From contig NC_092662.1 of NCBI RefSeq assembly GCF_032118995.1, positions 16,939,701 through 17,003,700 on the forward strand: 64,000 bases of DNA, in the 5' to 3' direction. This stretch comes from Asterias amurensis. Its lineage: Eukaryota; Echinodermata; Asteroidea; Forcipulatida; Asteriidae. Each line of letters starts with the position of its first letter. The stretch's first letter is position 1. This document shows, in pieces, positions 32,601-47,600 of this stretch. The notes under the pieces were generated by a model, which worked only from the letters and a program-made list of their open reading frames with translations, did no database searches and was not told the origin of the DNA. Made by a program: the position numbers and the translations under genes.

Positions 32601-35600
32601 TCGCCCTGTGGAGTATACTAGTCTCCTCTCAAGGCTAGCAGACTTGCCTCTTCAGTTCCTTAGTTATATGGTTGTACACACAGTGGGAAGGATGATCATC
32701 TACCCTGGACATACACCTGTGTTCAACACATTAGTATGTGAGTTAAGTACAAATAACTGCTTGAGATGAGGCTATGGCTAGACAGGGAAACTCATGGTGG
32801 TTATGCCAGCAGAGGGCGCTATTATATCATTTAGCACAGAGCTTACCATTTTCAAAAATGCATTTGCATGTACAGGTTGCCAGACTGGATTGCACATTGG
32901 GTTGTACTACATTTTGACCCAAAATGGCATCCAGGAACCACAAGACCAAAACTGGTCTTTCTTAGCCGCAGCTCGTCCTATACAAAACTCTCATTCAACC
33001 AATCAAAAAACAGTAAACAAAAAACCCAATGATGCCTCAAAACCTCGTAGCTTGGTACCTTCGGTAATGTGTGAGTGGAATGGACTAGAACCACGGATGT
33101 GAACCTGTAACCGTCTAAGATGATGGTTCTTTATAGATCTTCTTTGTCTTATTGCAGTCCTAATACAAAGTATCTCTGGTTAAGTTTTTAAGAAGAAAAG
33201 GAAATAAAAGGATACAAGTGTATATTAAATATTGAGCAGCAGAGATTGAGTATCAAGTTTGTGCATTGAATAAGACACTTTAATTGAGCTCCATAAGAGC
33301 TTTTATATATATACTCTTTTTTAACCCAAAGGGCCAGCACTAATTGAAGGAAGAGCCAAACTGTTTGAGAAAAACGGCGCTGTTCGCTCCAAGCTCATAG
33401 CAAGGGATGGCAATGAGATTGATGTAGTTGTCGTTGATAGAAGGAACAAGGTGGAGTCATCGCGCAACAACAAACTGGTATGTAACTCTTTACCAGCTCA
33501 GTTGGCCTGATTTTATGGTGTTTGTTACTTCGGAATTCTACGCTTACCACACATAAAATCAGTGCACTTTACAGGGTGGCATCAGCTTTATAGTTTTTTC
33601 CGCATTGCTTCTGCGCGCTGTGGTAGTTTCTCAACTTTGCTTTGGTTTGGATTTCACTCAGAATCCGTTGCGCGCCGATCATGCACATTGGAGATACCTA
33701 TGGGTTATTAATTGGTCTTACCTTTGCTGTTGTAGGTAATATGCTGTGAAGGTAATGCAGGATTTTATGAAGTTGGCTGTCTGGTATCACCGTTGCAAGG
33801 TTAGTACACGTTTGCTCTTTCTTAATGTTTTTAAAGTGGTAGCAGAGTCATCTGAGTGTGACTGGAAGACCGGATTGAGAAACTTGTAAATAATTTGTTA
33901 TGTGTTTCAAAACTGGCATTCTCAAAATGATTTTGTTATTACATTTCAGCGAGGTATTCGGTGTTGGGCTGGAATCATCCTGGGTTCGGAGGAAGTACTG
34001 TAAGTAATCTATCTAAATTAAAGACTTGACTAGTAATTATCCAAAATATCTGAAAGCTGACTGATTATCAATCCTCCATTGTCTTTCACAACTGCCTTAT
34101 GTGGTATTACAGTGTGAGCGGCATGCAGTAAATCTTTGATGTTCCTTTAATGATTTGTCCTCATCATCTGAAAATCTAAGAGCTGATTGATTCTAAAATC
34201 AATGAAATAAAGCCAATATAAATGTGCACCCAAACCCTTTCTTCCCTTCCTTCTCTATGGCGAATCCTAAATTTTATTAGCAGTGTCTTCTGCAACAATT
34301 GCAATATTTTATTGTACTTTCAGGGTAAACCGTATCCAGAGAACGAAGCTAATGCTATAGACGTTGTTATCCAGTTCGCAATCCATCATCTAGGTTTTGA
34401 GCTTAAAGATATCGTGCTGTTTGCTTGGTCTATAGGAGGCTTTACAGCTAGTCTGGCTGCTGAGGAATACCCAGACATAGGAGCAGTAGTAAGTATTAAC
34501 CCTCCTACTATGTGACCATTTAATATCATCCACTGTGGTCTTTAATATTGCATAATCTAGGCCAGCAAGCAATATCATATGATATGTAGTAAATGCATCT
34601 ACATGGTACAAAGTCAACCCTCCTACCATCTGACCATTTAATGTCACCTACTGTGGTCTTGAATGAAAAATTAACTATGCCAGCCAGCAATATGATATCA
34701 TGTAGTAAATGCATCTACATAGTACAAAGTCAACCCTCCTACCATCTGACCATTTAATGTCACCCACTGTGGTCTTGAATGAATCATTAACTATGCCAGC
34801 CAGCAATATGATATCATGTGGGAAATGCATCTACATAGTACAAAGTCAACCCTCCTACCATCTGACCATTTAATGTCACCCACTGTGGTCTTGAATGAAA
34901 CATTAACTTTGCCAGCCAGCAATATGATGTCATGTGGGAAATGCATCTACATAGTACACAGTCAACCCTCCTACTCGCTGACCTTATAATGTTATATATA
35001 AATTGCTGTACTCGCATATTTTGACAGTTGCGTATAAAATTCCTTTTCCCCCTAGATATTAGATGCAACATTTGATGATCTACTACCTCTAGGCATAACC
35101 AAGATGCCTGAATTTATGGGTAGGTGTTGCTCTGAGTGGACAGTTTACGTGCTCTTTTGTTTCATCATAGTGTTTCATCTTGTAAGCATTTTGACATGAA
35201 GTTGTAATATTGCAGGTGATATCACAAACCCATGACGTATTTAACAATTTATTCTCTGCTCTCCATGGAGGAACTCAGTACAAATACAGAACAAGTAAAA
35301 AACATTACACCATCAAAACTGTTAGAGACGTAAGAAGGTGCCATCAAGATTTATTACGGGTGATGACGTCTTTTGGAGTGGATTAATAAGCTGATATTAC
35401 TTTTGTGTTTCAGGAGGTTTAGTTGAGCGCTCAATACGTACATACATGAACCTGAATGTAGTGGAGCACCTTTGCAAGTAAGTGATTTATTTGACTAAAG
35501 ATGAGTTTCAAAAGCTAGTTTTATAAACTGTTTTAGCAGAGCAGTTACCAAAGCATGATGTCAAGACATGAGTGCATCTAATAAGTATGAACAATTGTAA

Positions 35601-38600
35601 AATTAATGCAAAGTAAAAGATGGTGTGCATTTTTTTAATGTAACTGAAATCTGAAACTTTATCAGTAAGACTTTCACTATGTTTACATGCTTTGAACTTC
35701 ACCCTTGAAGGGACCACGACAATTTCCCTATGGTAACGAGCACTTCTAAAAGGAAAATGGAAATTTGTATTTGAATTTTGCAGAGGGCACCTTGGCAATT
35801 ACTGTGGGTGAAAGGGGTAAATCCTTTGCATGTGTCTTTTGATGTTGTACAATGGTGCTCTGTGGTTTATACATGCGCATCTAATCTTTATTTCTGTTTT
35901 TTTTAAATCTAGTTATCCTGGGCCTATTAGGTTAATACGTCGGTCTCGAGATGAGGTGATCACTACATCGTAAGTACAATGAATTGTTTATAAACCTTTA
36001 TCGAGTAGAAGTTTAGCCTTATCTCCGAGGTGGATTTCACAAAGAGAATAGACTTGTCTTATCTTGAGTTAGGACGAGTTACTCGTTCTATAGGACTAGC
36101 CTTAAGTTTTTTTAATAAGCACATACAAATGAAATCATCCAAAAGGAATTCTGAGCGCTAATTTTACTTGTGACTGTTTTATTTTTATTTTCAGAGTAAT
36201 ACCTGACATAGCCACAAATAGAGCCAATGATCTGTTAGAGATCCTACTAAAGCATAGGTGAGTATTCAGAGCTCTGTTTTTCTGTACATTTGTATGGTTT
36301 GTGGGTTTGTTTTAAATGTGGTTTTTGAAAATCGTCGACGAGGTGACATGGCTACCATCAACAAATAAATTTATTTTTAGTTCTTATTATTTGGGGTTTT
36401 CTTCTCATTTTAAACCGAACAATTTATCATCATCCTCGTTGATAATCATATTGTTGATAATTGGTATAAAATAAATAGATGATATTTTGTTTCTTGTCAG
36501 GTATCCCAATCTGATGAATGAAGAAGCAGTAAAGGCCTTGAAGCAGTACCTGAGTCAAAGTAAGTTATAGCCATTGTTGTTATCTTGTGCTTTACACATT
36601 GACATCATCCCCCTACCTTGTCAGAGTTAAAGGGAAAGTATACCCATGGTTGTTGGAACAATTTGGAAGTTATGATCCTCAATCTAAAATCGATCGACCA
36701 GCGTTAAGTTCTTAAGAAATGTTTGTATCAGTGGCTCTGTCAAGAAAATCTCACTGAAGAAATTAATTTAATAATAATAATAGTAATAATAATAATAATA
36801 ATAATAATAGTGGCTTCTTATATAGAGCTCAGGTTCGTCACGCAGTGACGCTCATGGCCCTTCAACATTATTACCCCTGGTCCCTGGGCCTTAAATCATT
36901 CCTTAAACCATCTCAGCTCCCTGGGGAGTATACAGCCTGTGCTGCCAAATATGTAGCGCAATCAAGGCCAATCTATCATAAGAACCAACTCTGCCCTCAC
37001 AGGTATCCATGTACCCCTGGGTGGAGAGAAGCAATTATAGTTAAGTGTCTTGCTCAGGGACACACACTCCGCTGAACAGAATCACCAGAGCTTGAATTCG
37101 GTGCTCTTATCCGCTCGGCCATGACACCCCATCAAGGGAGTGCCAGCCTCCTCCGCCCCTTCCTCCTACCCTTTCTTAATGCTCCTTTTGGTAAACACTT
37201 TTTTGTTCTCTTTTTGTAATTTCAGTGTCAGTTTACTCTACCTTTGAGGTGGATGACGCTACTTGCCAACATGTCCTACAGAGCTATGTACTCAAGAACT
37301 CCAGTAAATTCCCTATCTTAATAGGTGAGTAAATCATCACATCTGCACAAGAACGTCATAACTCGGTTTAGTCTAAAGGTTGTATCTTGCACACTTGGAA
37401 GTACACAGTTTAGTCCATACAGCCAAGTTGTAATCTCACGCCTGTGGATTTGCATCCAAGAAGTTATAACAAAGATTCAATTTAATATCTCAATCACAAC
37501 ATAGTGTGTGTGTTCACATTGTTTGTGGGAATTGCTTGAATATGAGCAGATGCTACATTAACATAGGCAAGTGTTTTGAGTGTTTTTGTCTGGACTTTCT
37601 AAGAATGTTTGTTTGACAAACCATTAAGTGTCTGGATAAGTGGTTTATCAGAGATAATGGTTTTCCAGATAACATGATTTGGCCTTAAGGTTTAAACTGG
37701 ACCCAATGTTGCAGAGCTGCTCAAGCAGCAAGTATCGCTCAATAATTTTCCTCTAAGCAAAATTGAGGAAGCTACCGCTCACAGACGGTACAGCATAAGT
37801 TTGAAATGGCCCAGCGAGATCATACGTCGCTGGGAGTGAGAGACATATCTCTATAAGGTCAAAAAACAAGGCCTGTGTTTGTATTTTGTTTTTACACTGC
37901 CTTGTCTTGAACTTTCTTTCGGTTAATACCTTATTGACATACTTACAACATGAACCAAATGGCTCAGTGAATATTATTGACTATTTACACTTGAATGGCT
38001 TGAGGGCATTAGCCATGTCAATCAGTGAAGCTGCCAAAAGTAACGTATTTTTTTGATTTGTTCATTTTTTTTTTTTAATCATGAAGTATTTGGCCTTTGC
38101 ATGTTACCAGTGTTCTCCGAATATGCCTGAAGCAAAAAATGTTGTGTTGATATATTGAAAAATATAATCACATACATTAAAGAAGTCTCCACAAAAAAAT
38201 TTCAAACAAATTTTAAAAAGAAGTTGTTTTGTTTTTAGCATTTGATTTAATAAATAGACAAACAATTTTGCTTATTCTAGCAAATTAAGTCTGAGCTCGG
38301 CAGTATAAATCCACAATGGAACCCTCCCCCATATCTTTGTCCAGACATTTTGAAGTTGAAATGCCCCATACAATCGCTTCCTAGAATCTGGTGGTCATGT
38401 AACTAACAAAACCTCTTTCTAGAGCCATTATCAATTACTCTCTCTCTCTATATGTAAACATTCCCAGCTTCTAAAGTAGTAAAACCCTGCAGTGAAAATA
38501 AACGGTAACCAACGCCACATCCTCATCTGCAAATTATTTCCCGCTATCACCATCGCATCCTGAGTACAGCCCCTAAAATATCAGCCTAGTAATTATGGCT

Positions 38601-41600
38601 TCTTGACCCCCAGGCAAGAAATTGGAGAATTTTTTTCCCCTCGTTCCCATGAAGCAGATAGCAGATATAGGTGTGAAAGTAGAGCACAAGGGGGTTAGAC
38701 TGGCCAAGTCCATCCCTCTGGGGATGGCAGGGTTTTTGTCATAATGATTATTCTAATATGGGTGACAATGTGTCAGATGGCTTCAAGCAGTTCTACCAAG
38801 ATCAATAAGGAAAGTGTCATCTAAGTACAGTGAAATATTGTCATATGTGTCCGGATTTCTATTTTTAGTCAAAGTATGGACGTGTACTTAATGAATTGTA
38901 GCGGTCAAAGTTATTGAGTACCATTCTACTATACATGATTGGTAATCTGAACAGAAAATGATAAGTCTCAATCTGAAAGCTAACTGAATATAAATTTCAT
39001 ATTATTAGTAATAATCCAGAAGATGTATATTTCTGCATAAAACACAGTATAAGTAAAACGAAAATGGGTGGGGTGGGGGGGCATTTGACCCCCAACCGAA
39101 AGCCATTCAACATTTAGGTGAATTTCCCTAGTTTTTCTTTCTTCTTTAATATTACGGGCACAGAATTACTAAGTGTGGTTGGTCATTTCCTCTTTTTATG
39201 CAATTATAGTTGCATGTCTCAAAATGTAAGTTCCCAATGAAAACAACCATTGACTTAAATTAAAATAGAGAAAGACGTCTCTGAAACACACCTATCAAGT
39301 CCCACTTAGCCCCCTACTGTCCCACTCTCCCAATTCTACACCCACCTCACAAGTAAACCCCTAGTTGCTCATCAATCGCGCCCATTGCCGTGATATCATG
39401 GGCATGACAGCCAATAGGTCCAAGCTATCAAGTCTGTACCTCCCAATTAACAACCTCTATTTCACTTCACACCTGACTAATGGACATAATTACATTCCCA
39501 ATACTGCCCATCAATTAGCAACTTGTTTAATTAAGGGTTTAATTGGTTTGATTTATTTACACAGGCGAGGAGGACTTGGAGTTTGTGACCTCAGCACAGC
39601 TTGTCATCTTTCTGGTGAGTGTGATGAGTTTCAGTGTTTTTCATGTTAAAACTAAATGGGGATTGTGTGGTTAGTTGAGTATTGTGTGATTTCATATTCA
39701 ATACTTTATGGTGACAAAGAACAAAACCGAAAAGTGAAAACAAAGGGTAATTTTTTCACAAAAGGAAAATTTTAAAGACTTGGATGCTCCACATTGAAAT
39801 GTGTGCATAAAGTCTATGGGAAACCGTTAATTAGGGGACAAAGGATATAACATAATATGTCTCCACAGGAATGCAAAAATAGAATCTGTGTACTATACTA
39901 GTAAAATAAATGAAATTTCTTTAGTATTCTTTTTTCTTTTAGACAACAAAATCATCAGGATTCTCTTGACAAACCGCTTCCGTCTGCATTATTTTGTAGT
40001 TCTCATACAATAAACTAAAGTTGTGTCTTTGTGTGCGTAACTGTGACCCCCTTGTGTATACAATTACACATCAGTCATGTGGGTAACTTAGTAAATAAAA
40101 TCAATAGAAATTGAGGCAATTGTTGTTGACAATGCGTCTTGGATTGATGTTAATTTACTAGAATTGTCTTTCATTTGACATTCCTTCACAATGCAACCTG
40201 GCTTCAAGGTGAGCTGGTTTTTATGAACCAGTTCTACTTTTATTAAAGGATGATCAGTCAAACTGTACAGATGTATTGGTGTACCTTAATTTTTAATTAC
40301 TATATGACCTATTAATTGAGTTGTTGACTGGTAGGTTGTTTATATGTGGGTCAGTGTGAGCAGCTGTAGAGAAGACGGGGTTACTTAAGAAAAAATGGTT
40401 TGACAAACGTAAATGTTGTTTTTGAAGAGATTTTGTTTCAAGGTGTTACATAAACAAGTCGGAGATTTTGTTTTGAAGCAGCAAATTAGCCTTCCAGAAA
40501 GATACAAATAAAACAATCTTAATCTCTGTCTTGTCTTTATAATCACTACGTGTGTCCCATCACTAAGCCAAGTGTGCTTTCAAGACCATGCATTGTTTTT
40601 CCAAACATTCCAGGGCACTACTCATATGTGAAATCCAACTGTTGAAAAAATACATTGTACGGTTACATTTAGCCTACAGTTTAATAAAGTCCCTTCCAGG
40701 GCCTGCAAGCAGCTCTAGCTTGTAAAAAAAGAAGACTTCAATACTCAAAAACTGCCATCTGAACTTCTTACTGATCTTTGAAACCTTTTAAAACCTTGCA
40801 CCTGTCCATTTTCTTATATTTCCTCAGACAAAATATAATGTATTACTGTTGAAGATAATTAATTGCCTGTGGGTGTTCATATGAAGGACTCTACTCAGTT
40901 GATTGGCAATTTGTCATCATGGTGTTTGGAATTGCCAATAATTTTATTGAGTCTGTGATCTGCCAACATAAGTCAGTTTATATGACATGTTGGAAATGAC
41001 AGCTTGTTAAGAAGGTCCAATCTTCAAAACATTACCACTAAGCAGCCAATAGCCATAGTCTAAGACGCTTTAGTCAGACGCAGCTTTCGTACAGAGTGAA
41101 ACATGAACAGCTATTGCAAAGGAATGATGGTTGAAAACTGTATAAATACTAAACTCAAGTGCTATCAAATAAAGTCATCAGGGTCTACAAGCTTTGTATT
41201 TTTTTTAATTATATCTCATTTACTTAATTCTCATCTCGATAATTTCATTTACATCTGTAATTTTGTGATTCACTTTTTTTGGTTTAATACTGGGGAATAA
41301 TTACACCTGAAGCTGAATGTGAATGAGTTTTCAACTTGCATTCTCATTTGGGATGTTCTATGCACTTTAATGTTCAACTTGGTTAAGTTTTTACAAGGAA
41401 TGACGTGCATTTCACACGACTTGATTTGTTGAGAAGTGTCATCAAGGTTTATCCCGCCGTAAAAATAATAACATTACTGAGTTTGAGGTAAACTGCCACA
41501 TGATGTGAAGAATAAACACTGTTTTACAGTCAGATGAACTCCGCCATATGGAGCATCATGTGATTAAATACCTCACTCATGCAACCATAGAGTCATGCAA

Positions 41601-44600
41601 CCATAGAGAAATGCAACACTATCCACGAACTGACCTTAGAAATTACAAGAGAAATTTGGTTCCCTCATACTCCATTTGGCTCTGGCTTAGTGTAAATTAA
41701 AAGTAGAGTGGAAATACAAGAATCAGTTCAATTGTCAAGCTGCACTTAACTTCCCTGGTGGTTTATTAGAGGTGACTTTTTTTTTACCGGGATAAAATGT
41801 ACCAGTAGTGTTGAAGTGGTATGGAGTGTTACGAACGTTTGGACATTGTGGTGCCATGAGGCTATTCAATGATGCATCTAAGCATAGGTAACTTTGTTAT
41901 ACAGTAATGGATCCAGGGTATCCTAATGTCCATCCAGGTTATTTTTTTCTGATATGTCAGAAGCGAGTGTTAAGATTTCTCACATTCTGACACAAACTGG
42001 AAATGTATCTGGCAAGACCTTGATTTAAAAAAGCTGAGAATTGTTGTTGAATATGAGTTGTCCCATGCAAATGACATGATATTGTTAACTCATTTAAAAA
42101 GTTTCCGACTGCGAAGTAGAGCTTTTCAAACCACACATAAAAAACATTTTCAATTAATAGCGTGCTTTGTTGCCATGCAAATTGTGGGTTTTTCAGAAAG
42201 CCACACAGTATTTTTTAAAACCCTTGGGATTACCCGGCACTGATATATTCCTACCTCCCCTTTAACCATCTTAGAAGTGGCACTATACTTTGACATTTGA
42301 TGTTGTGCTCATCATGACCTTCTATACACCCATGGCCCAGCTATCTTACGCCTTTAAGACGCAACACACGTACACAATAGAGCAGTAAACATTTATTCAA
42401 TCCCTCTGGTGCAAAGGCCAAGCTCCCGGAATTCAGTTTTTGTCTTTTTAGTTTCCAGGCAGTTGAATTTGCAGACTCTTAACTCCAAGGGTCCCCAGTC
42501 GGGTCGACTATTCACCTCTTATATCTGCCTGGGATTGAATTTCTTACGGAGAAACATACATAGGGGAGAGGTTGTAAGACACAAATGCACGCACATCACC
42601 CCGAGGTGGTTTTAACTAACCTGGATTACCTTCTATAACGTGGCTAGTTTCTTTGGTAAGACGGTAGACCTAAGCTCTTGAAGATCAGTATGGAGAAGAC
42701 TTATTAATACCCCACCCTCTAAGTCCCCTGTAGCGTATACCCGTAGGAGATGTTCCCTGTAATCTTTCTCATCGCGTCTCTTCCTCGCCCGTCGAGGGGG
42801 GCTAGGATTATGTGAGAAATAGGCATTGATCTGATGTTGGGTTCTAATGATTAAAGTAAGAGTATACTTTGAATCAAATAGGTAACCATCCCATATTAGA
42901 ATGTAAAATAAAAATACTTTTAGATACCTACACAATGGGTGCATTTGCCTCAAATGGGTAACTATTTCATGATGTCTTTAAGACACACCTTCCGAGTCCT
43001 GTGAAAGAAAATCCACAGGTATATTTACTCGGATGGGATTTGAACCCTCGACAGAGCAGATGTCTAACCACTTGACCATCAAGATTGCCCTGCAGGGGGA
43101 GACTGTTCAAATCCTAATATTGTAGCTTCGTACCCGAACGATATAAATAGGTGTTTCACAGGACTAGGGGATCATGTACTGAGTATAGGTTGTCAGTGTA
43201 TTGTAATTCACCCATGTGCGAGTATACTACAGAGGAGGTTTCTGCACAGTATAGGAAGATGAGTTGAGAAAGTTGAAAGATATAAGAAGTTGACAAGATT
43301 TTAAAGTCTTCAAGACGCTGTATAGCTTAGAGGCAGGCAGGTGGTTTTATCGCATTGAGGAACTCACTTCTGATCACTGCTCTAATTGGCTTTATCTTGT
43401 TATGACTGGAGGCTCCTACTTGGTTATACCTAGTATTACTGTTGAACTCGTCATCATTGTGTATTAGACGGTGGGATCAATATTGTAAATTTACCATAAA
43501 AATAGGAAACCAGTGGCTGATGTTTGAAGCTTGAGGCAGCTTGATTTGGAATTGCAATTTCTGATACCTGCTCATGTGAACTTCCAGGATTTGTCTCATC
43601 TTTGTGGTATTTTCTTCGTAATAATCCAGTATGGTGGCTCTCTTTTTTTAAAGGGTGGTGGGGAAGTCATGAATATTTAAATATTTTATGGAGTTATTCG
43701 TCGCTTTGATTTGTTCTTTCTCCAAAAGTGCATTTAACATTGATTCATAATAGACTGAAGATATGGGATAGATGATGATTCAAACATGTGCAATTTATGT
43801 CCAGGATATTCCAGCATTAAAACTGATCAGTGATGAGTAAGCTTTTTTTAGGCTACATGTACCATTCAATTCAATCTGTGCATTATTTGACCCTAGTGGA
43901 ACACACGGTCTTCATGATTATGGTTTCATCAATACGGTGGTGACTTACCGTCAGACTCAACGTCAGAACAAATATAGCCAGAGAGAATTACTCTCAGAGA
44001 TTACCACAAACAATCAAGCGGGCATTTAAGTGCTCTAAAAACGACAAATAGCTAGCTGTGGGCATGCACTGCCATCCGCTGCCTATTTGCCAGGCCACTT
44101 TAGTTCAAAACGATATAGGGTACCTACCTGTTTAGTCAAATCTTGAATAGGACTTGGAGATCTCTGTTTATGCAGTCTGGGCAAGGCCTTAAGGTTAGGG
44201 GACACTAGTATGGCCAGGAAATGTCAACCGGTCATTTTCAGTAGCTTTTATTTTGCTGTTTTTATTCCGATAATGGTGAGTGCAAAAGAATGGAATGCTG
44301 GGGGTTATTTGACTGTTTGAGTAGCAAAGAAAATAGACATAGGTCGAGGAACGGGAAATGATAATTGTTGATGTCAGTAAAGGAGTTGACTTCCTGCTTG
44401 TGTCTTGGGGCAGAAAGTGTGAAGTAATGTTATCTCTCTCATCTTAAGAAAGATTGTGTAGTGTTAGCTCTTTCAAGTGTTTTACCTGGAATTTAAGAAA
44501 CAGGAAAAACAGTTCCTTGAAACAGTGCGATTGGGGTTTAATGGCCTTGATGTTCTTGAAGTGGGATTTGGGGTATTATCAAGTTTTTTTTAAACGATCC

Positions 44601-47600
44601 AAGCTGATTAGAATAAAACAGATCGGACATTGATAGTTTTATCTTATTGACCATTTGTGGAAAAAAAGAACACTAAGATTTCAATTTAAAGAGTCTTAAA
44701 TTTTTTCAAATTGACTGGAAATCAACAGTGCGTTGAGTTTTGTAAGCCCGATGGTCTTCGAGGAATATTCAATTGTTTTTGCAAGGGCTTTGGTTTTTGA
44801 TAAAAGTCCCTGGCATTTGACGTTGGTGCGGAAATCAATGCTCGGTCAATATCTCCTTCTGGAACTGACGGCTTGACAGAAACAAGACGGTCTTGACAGG
44901 GTTCATGACCCACTCAAGCCGAAAACTTGCCTCGCTGTAGAGTCAATGGGCTTCCTTTTATATAATAACGACGTCAATACACATACTCCGGATGTACATG
45001 TACGGCATGCCTCCGGTCATTTTCATGAAGTTGTTAGAGAAGTACTGTATATACTTAAGCACCCTTGTCATCCAACCTCCATCTGACAGGTTTTTGTAGT
45101 GTGGGCGGATCATTGGCTGATGCACTCTGTACTTTAAAATGAAATGAAATTGAGTTAATTCTTATTAGTTATGGATACCTTTAATATATTCGGAATGTGA
45201 TTATATCATTGATTTTATTCATTAAGATATGCATTTATTGGCAGGTAGATCTGACTATCATATACATTTCAATCGTAAAGGGTCATGTACTTTTTAAAGA
45301 AGCTGTTGGCGATACCACCAGGGATTTGCATTTTGTGATAAATTCTGATCGAAATCATGCATAAATGATGTGAGTATTGCACTAGCAGCCCTTGTTGCAG
45401 CCATCACAATTTTATTTATTTTTTTTTTTTTTTGACAATATTTTTCTTTTTTTTAAAGCCATTGGCCCCTTTCGGTACAGAAAAAAAAAAAAAAGTTCAC
45501 AGATTTACAAATAATTTACAGGGTTTACAGAAGGTAATGGTGAAAGACTTCTCTTGAAATATTAGTCCATGAAATGCTTTACTTTTTGAGAAAACAGTAA
45601 AACAATATAAATTCTCGTTAACGAGAATTACGGATTTGTTATAAACACATGTCATGACACGGCGAAACGCGCGAAAACAGGAGTGGGTTTTCCCGTTATT
45701 TTCTCCCGACTCCGATGTCCGATTGAGCCTAAATTTCCACAGGATTGTTATTTTATATATAAGTTGTGATACACGAAGTGTGGGACTTGGACAATACTGT
45801 TTACCGAAAGTGTATAATGGCTTTAAGCATGAAAGATAGTGTACACCTGAGATTTTCAATTAGGACACTAGACTTTATAATGGGGCAGCCATAGTGTGTG
45901 TTTCTTTTTAAATTGCTGTAACCAAAGTGAGGCTTGGAAGAGTTATTAGTCTGGCCCATTGTTGGTATAGAATTGAAATAGTGTGCATTGTTAATACTGC
46001 AACAGACAAAGATTGTTTTTAGCATGATAAAGGTCTAATACATGTAGATGTTAATTTTTAAAGTGTGCATCATGGATAAAGAATATAATTTGGTTGACGA
46101 AAATAAAAAAGACAGGAAAATAAGTTTTCACCAATGCATATCATATAGAGGATAGCAAGAGACAAATATTGTTTTTAAAGTTTGCAACATTCTGAATAGC
46201 AGAATTCAGAGCATGTAGTTCTATATTTCGTTTTCCAATTAAAAAAGAAAGAGTGTCCTCAGTAAAGGTTCACAATGTTCCACAAATTAGAGATATTTTT
46301 TCAACTTTGGCCTAATCAGCCCAAATTAGTGTTCAGTGTAGTCACTGTGCAAGGTATGTGAGATATTAATTGAAGTTCAATTGTACGGCATATAGATTGG
46401 AAACCACAAGGTTCTCAATTGGCAATCAGTGGACGGCGTAGTTCAGTTTCCAAATATAGAAACCAGAATTAGTTTCCTTCGAATTGCAATCATGTATTTC
46501 AGTCAACAGACCAAGTCGGTTATTATTTCCACATAGTTCTCATGTGGTACATTGTTTGACTTGTCAAGCAGTATGACACACTAAACTCTGCTAGTTGGTT
46601 GTTAAGACACTGCTCTGGAATTGTAGAGGTCGTGGGATCGAATCCCACCCAAGTAATATGCCTGTGATTTTGTTCACAGGACTCGGGAAAGTACTTAGTA
46701 CACAGTGTATGTGGGTGAAACCAAAATGAATGTTAGTCCATTTGTGTTTGTGTTCGTCTGGGCATACCTACTACAAGCTTTGGCTTTTCTGGTTATGGCC
46801 TCATTTCAAACTCTCCTCTAATTGTTCTTTGTTATTGTTATTCTCTATTGGAGTGGACATAAATGTCTTGAAATGAAAACCAATTACAAAACCAACTTGT
46901 GTCCATCAACGAATGTCATTATGTCATATTGCACAAGAAATCCTGAGGCCAGAGTGGATCCTATATGAATTATTTAGCCTAGATTGGTTGAGTTGTCTCA
47001 GTACATCAAGTACAATCAAATCCATGCAAAGTCTTGTGTTTCACCACTGGCTTGTTATTACAGTTCTATTGAGCAGGATTGACATGAGCAACATGAACTG
47101 GAAAAAAAAGTCATTAATCTCAAATTTCTAAATTGATGCAATTAGATGAGGGAAGTAGGCAGCAATCGATCAGTAACAATACCTACATGTACAATGCCAT
47201 TCATACATGAATCCAGCTTGAAAGCCAAGTTAGAGTCTGTTCAGCATCAATTCTAAGAGTCTTAAATATACCAGTAAAGTACTCAATTTGCATGAACATA
47301 GAGAAACATTTTAAGACGGGTTTTGAAATTGTTTAATAATGATACCTTTTTATGTAGCCAGTGTAAGGGTTTACAATGCGTTGCGATATCACTCTTCATC
47401 CACTGCCAGAAACACTGGGGTAAACTCTTCTCATAGCAGTAAGAACAAAGCTAGATAAAAAGACAAATGTCATTAGCAGAAATTTAAAACAAAAAGTAAA
47501 GGAAACCCCAAAACATTTGATTGAACCAGTTTATGGGTCAGCCGACCCTGACCTGGTTCACCCTGATCCTGGGTCAGGCCCTCTTATAAAACAATGTAGG

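Noticed and set aside
32730-32738. Donor GTATGT at 32734 for ABHD16A exon 7
   Set aside because: It would break the frame with exon 8, giving early stops. GTGAGT at 32738 restores it and yields LVWPALIEG, matching the family.
32266-32769. 167-codon open frame as a separate gene
   Set aside because: Its second half is ABHD16A exon 7 (32547-32737). The first half is intron read in frame by chance.
44722-44970. Minus-strand TATATAAAAGG with an ATG about 60 nt later, considered as a separate small gene
   Set aside because: The ATG frame stops after 23 codons. The longer frame has no ATG. Kept only as context for the possible nested gene.
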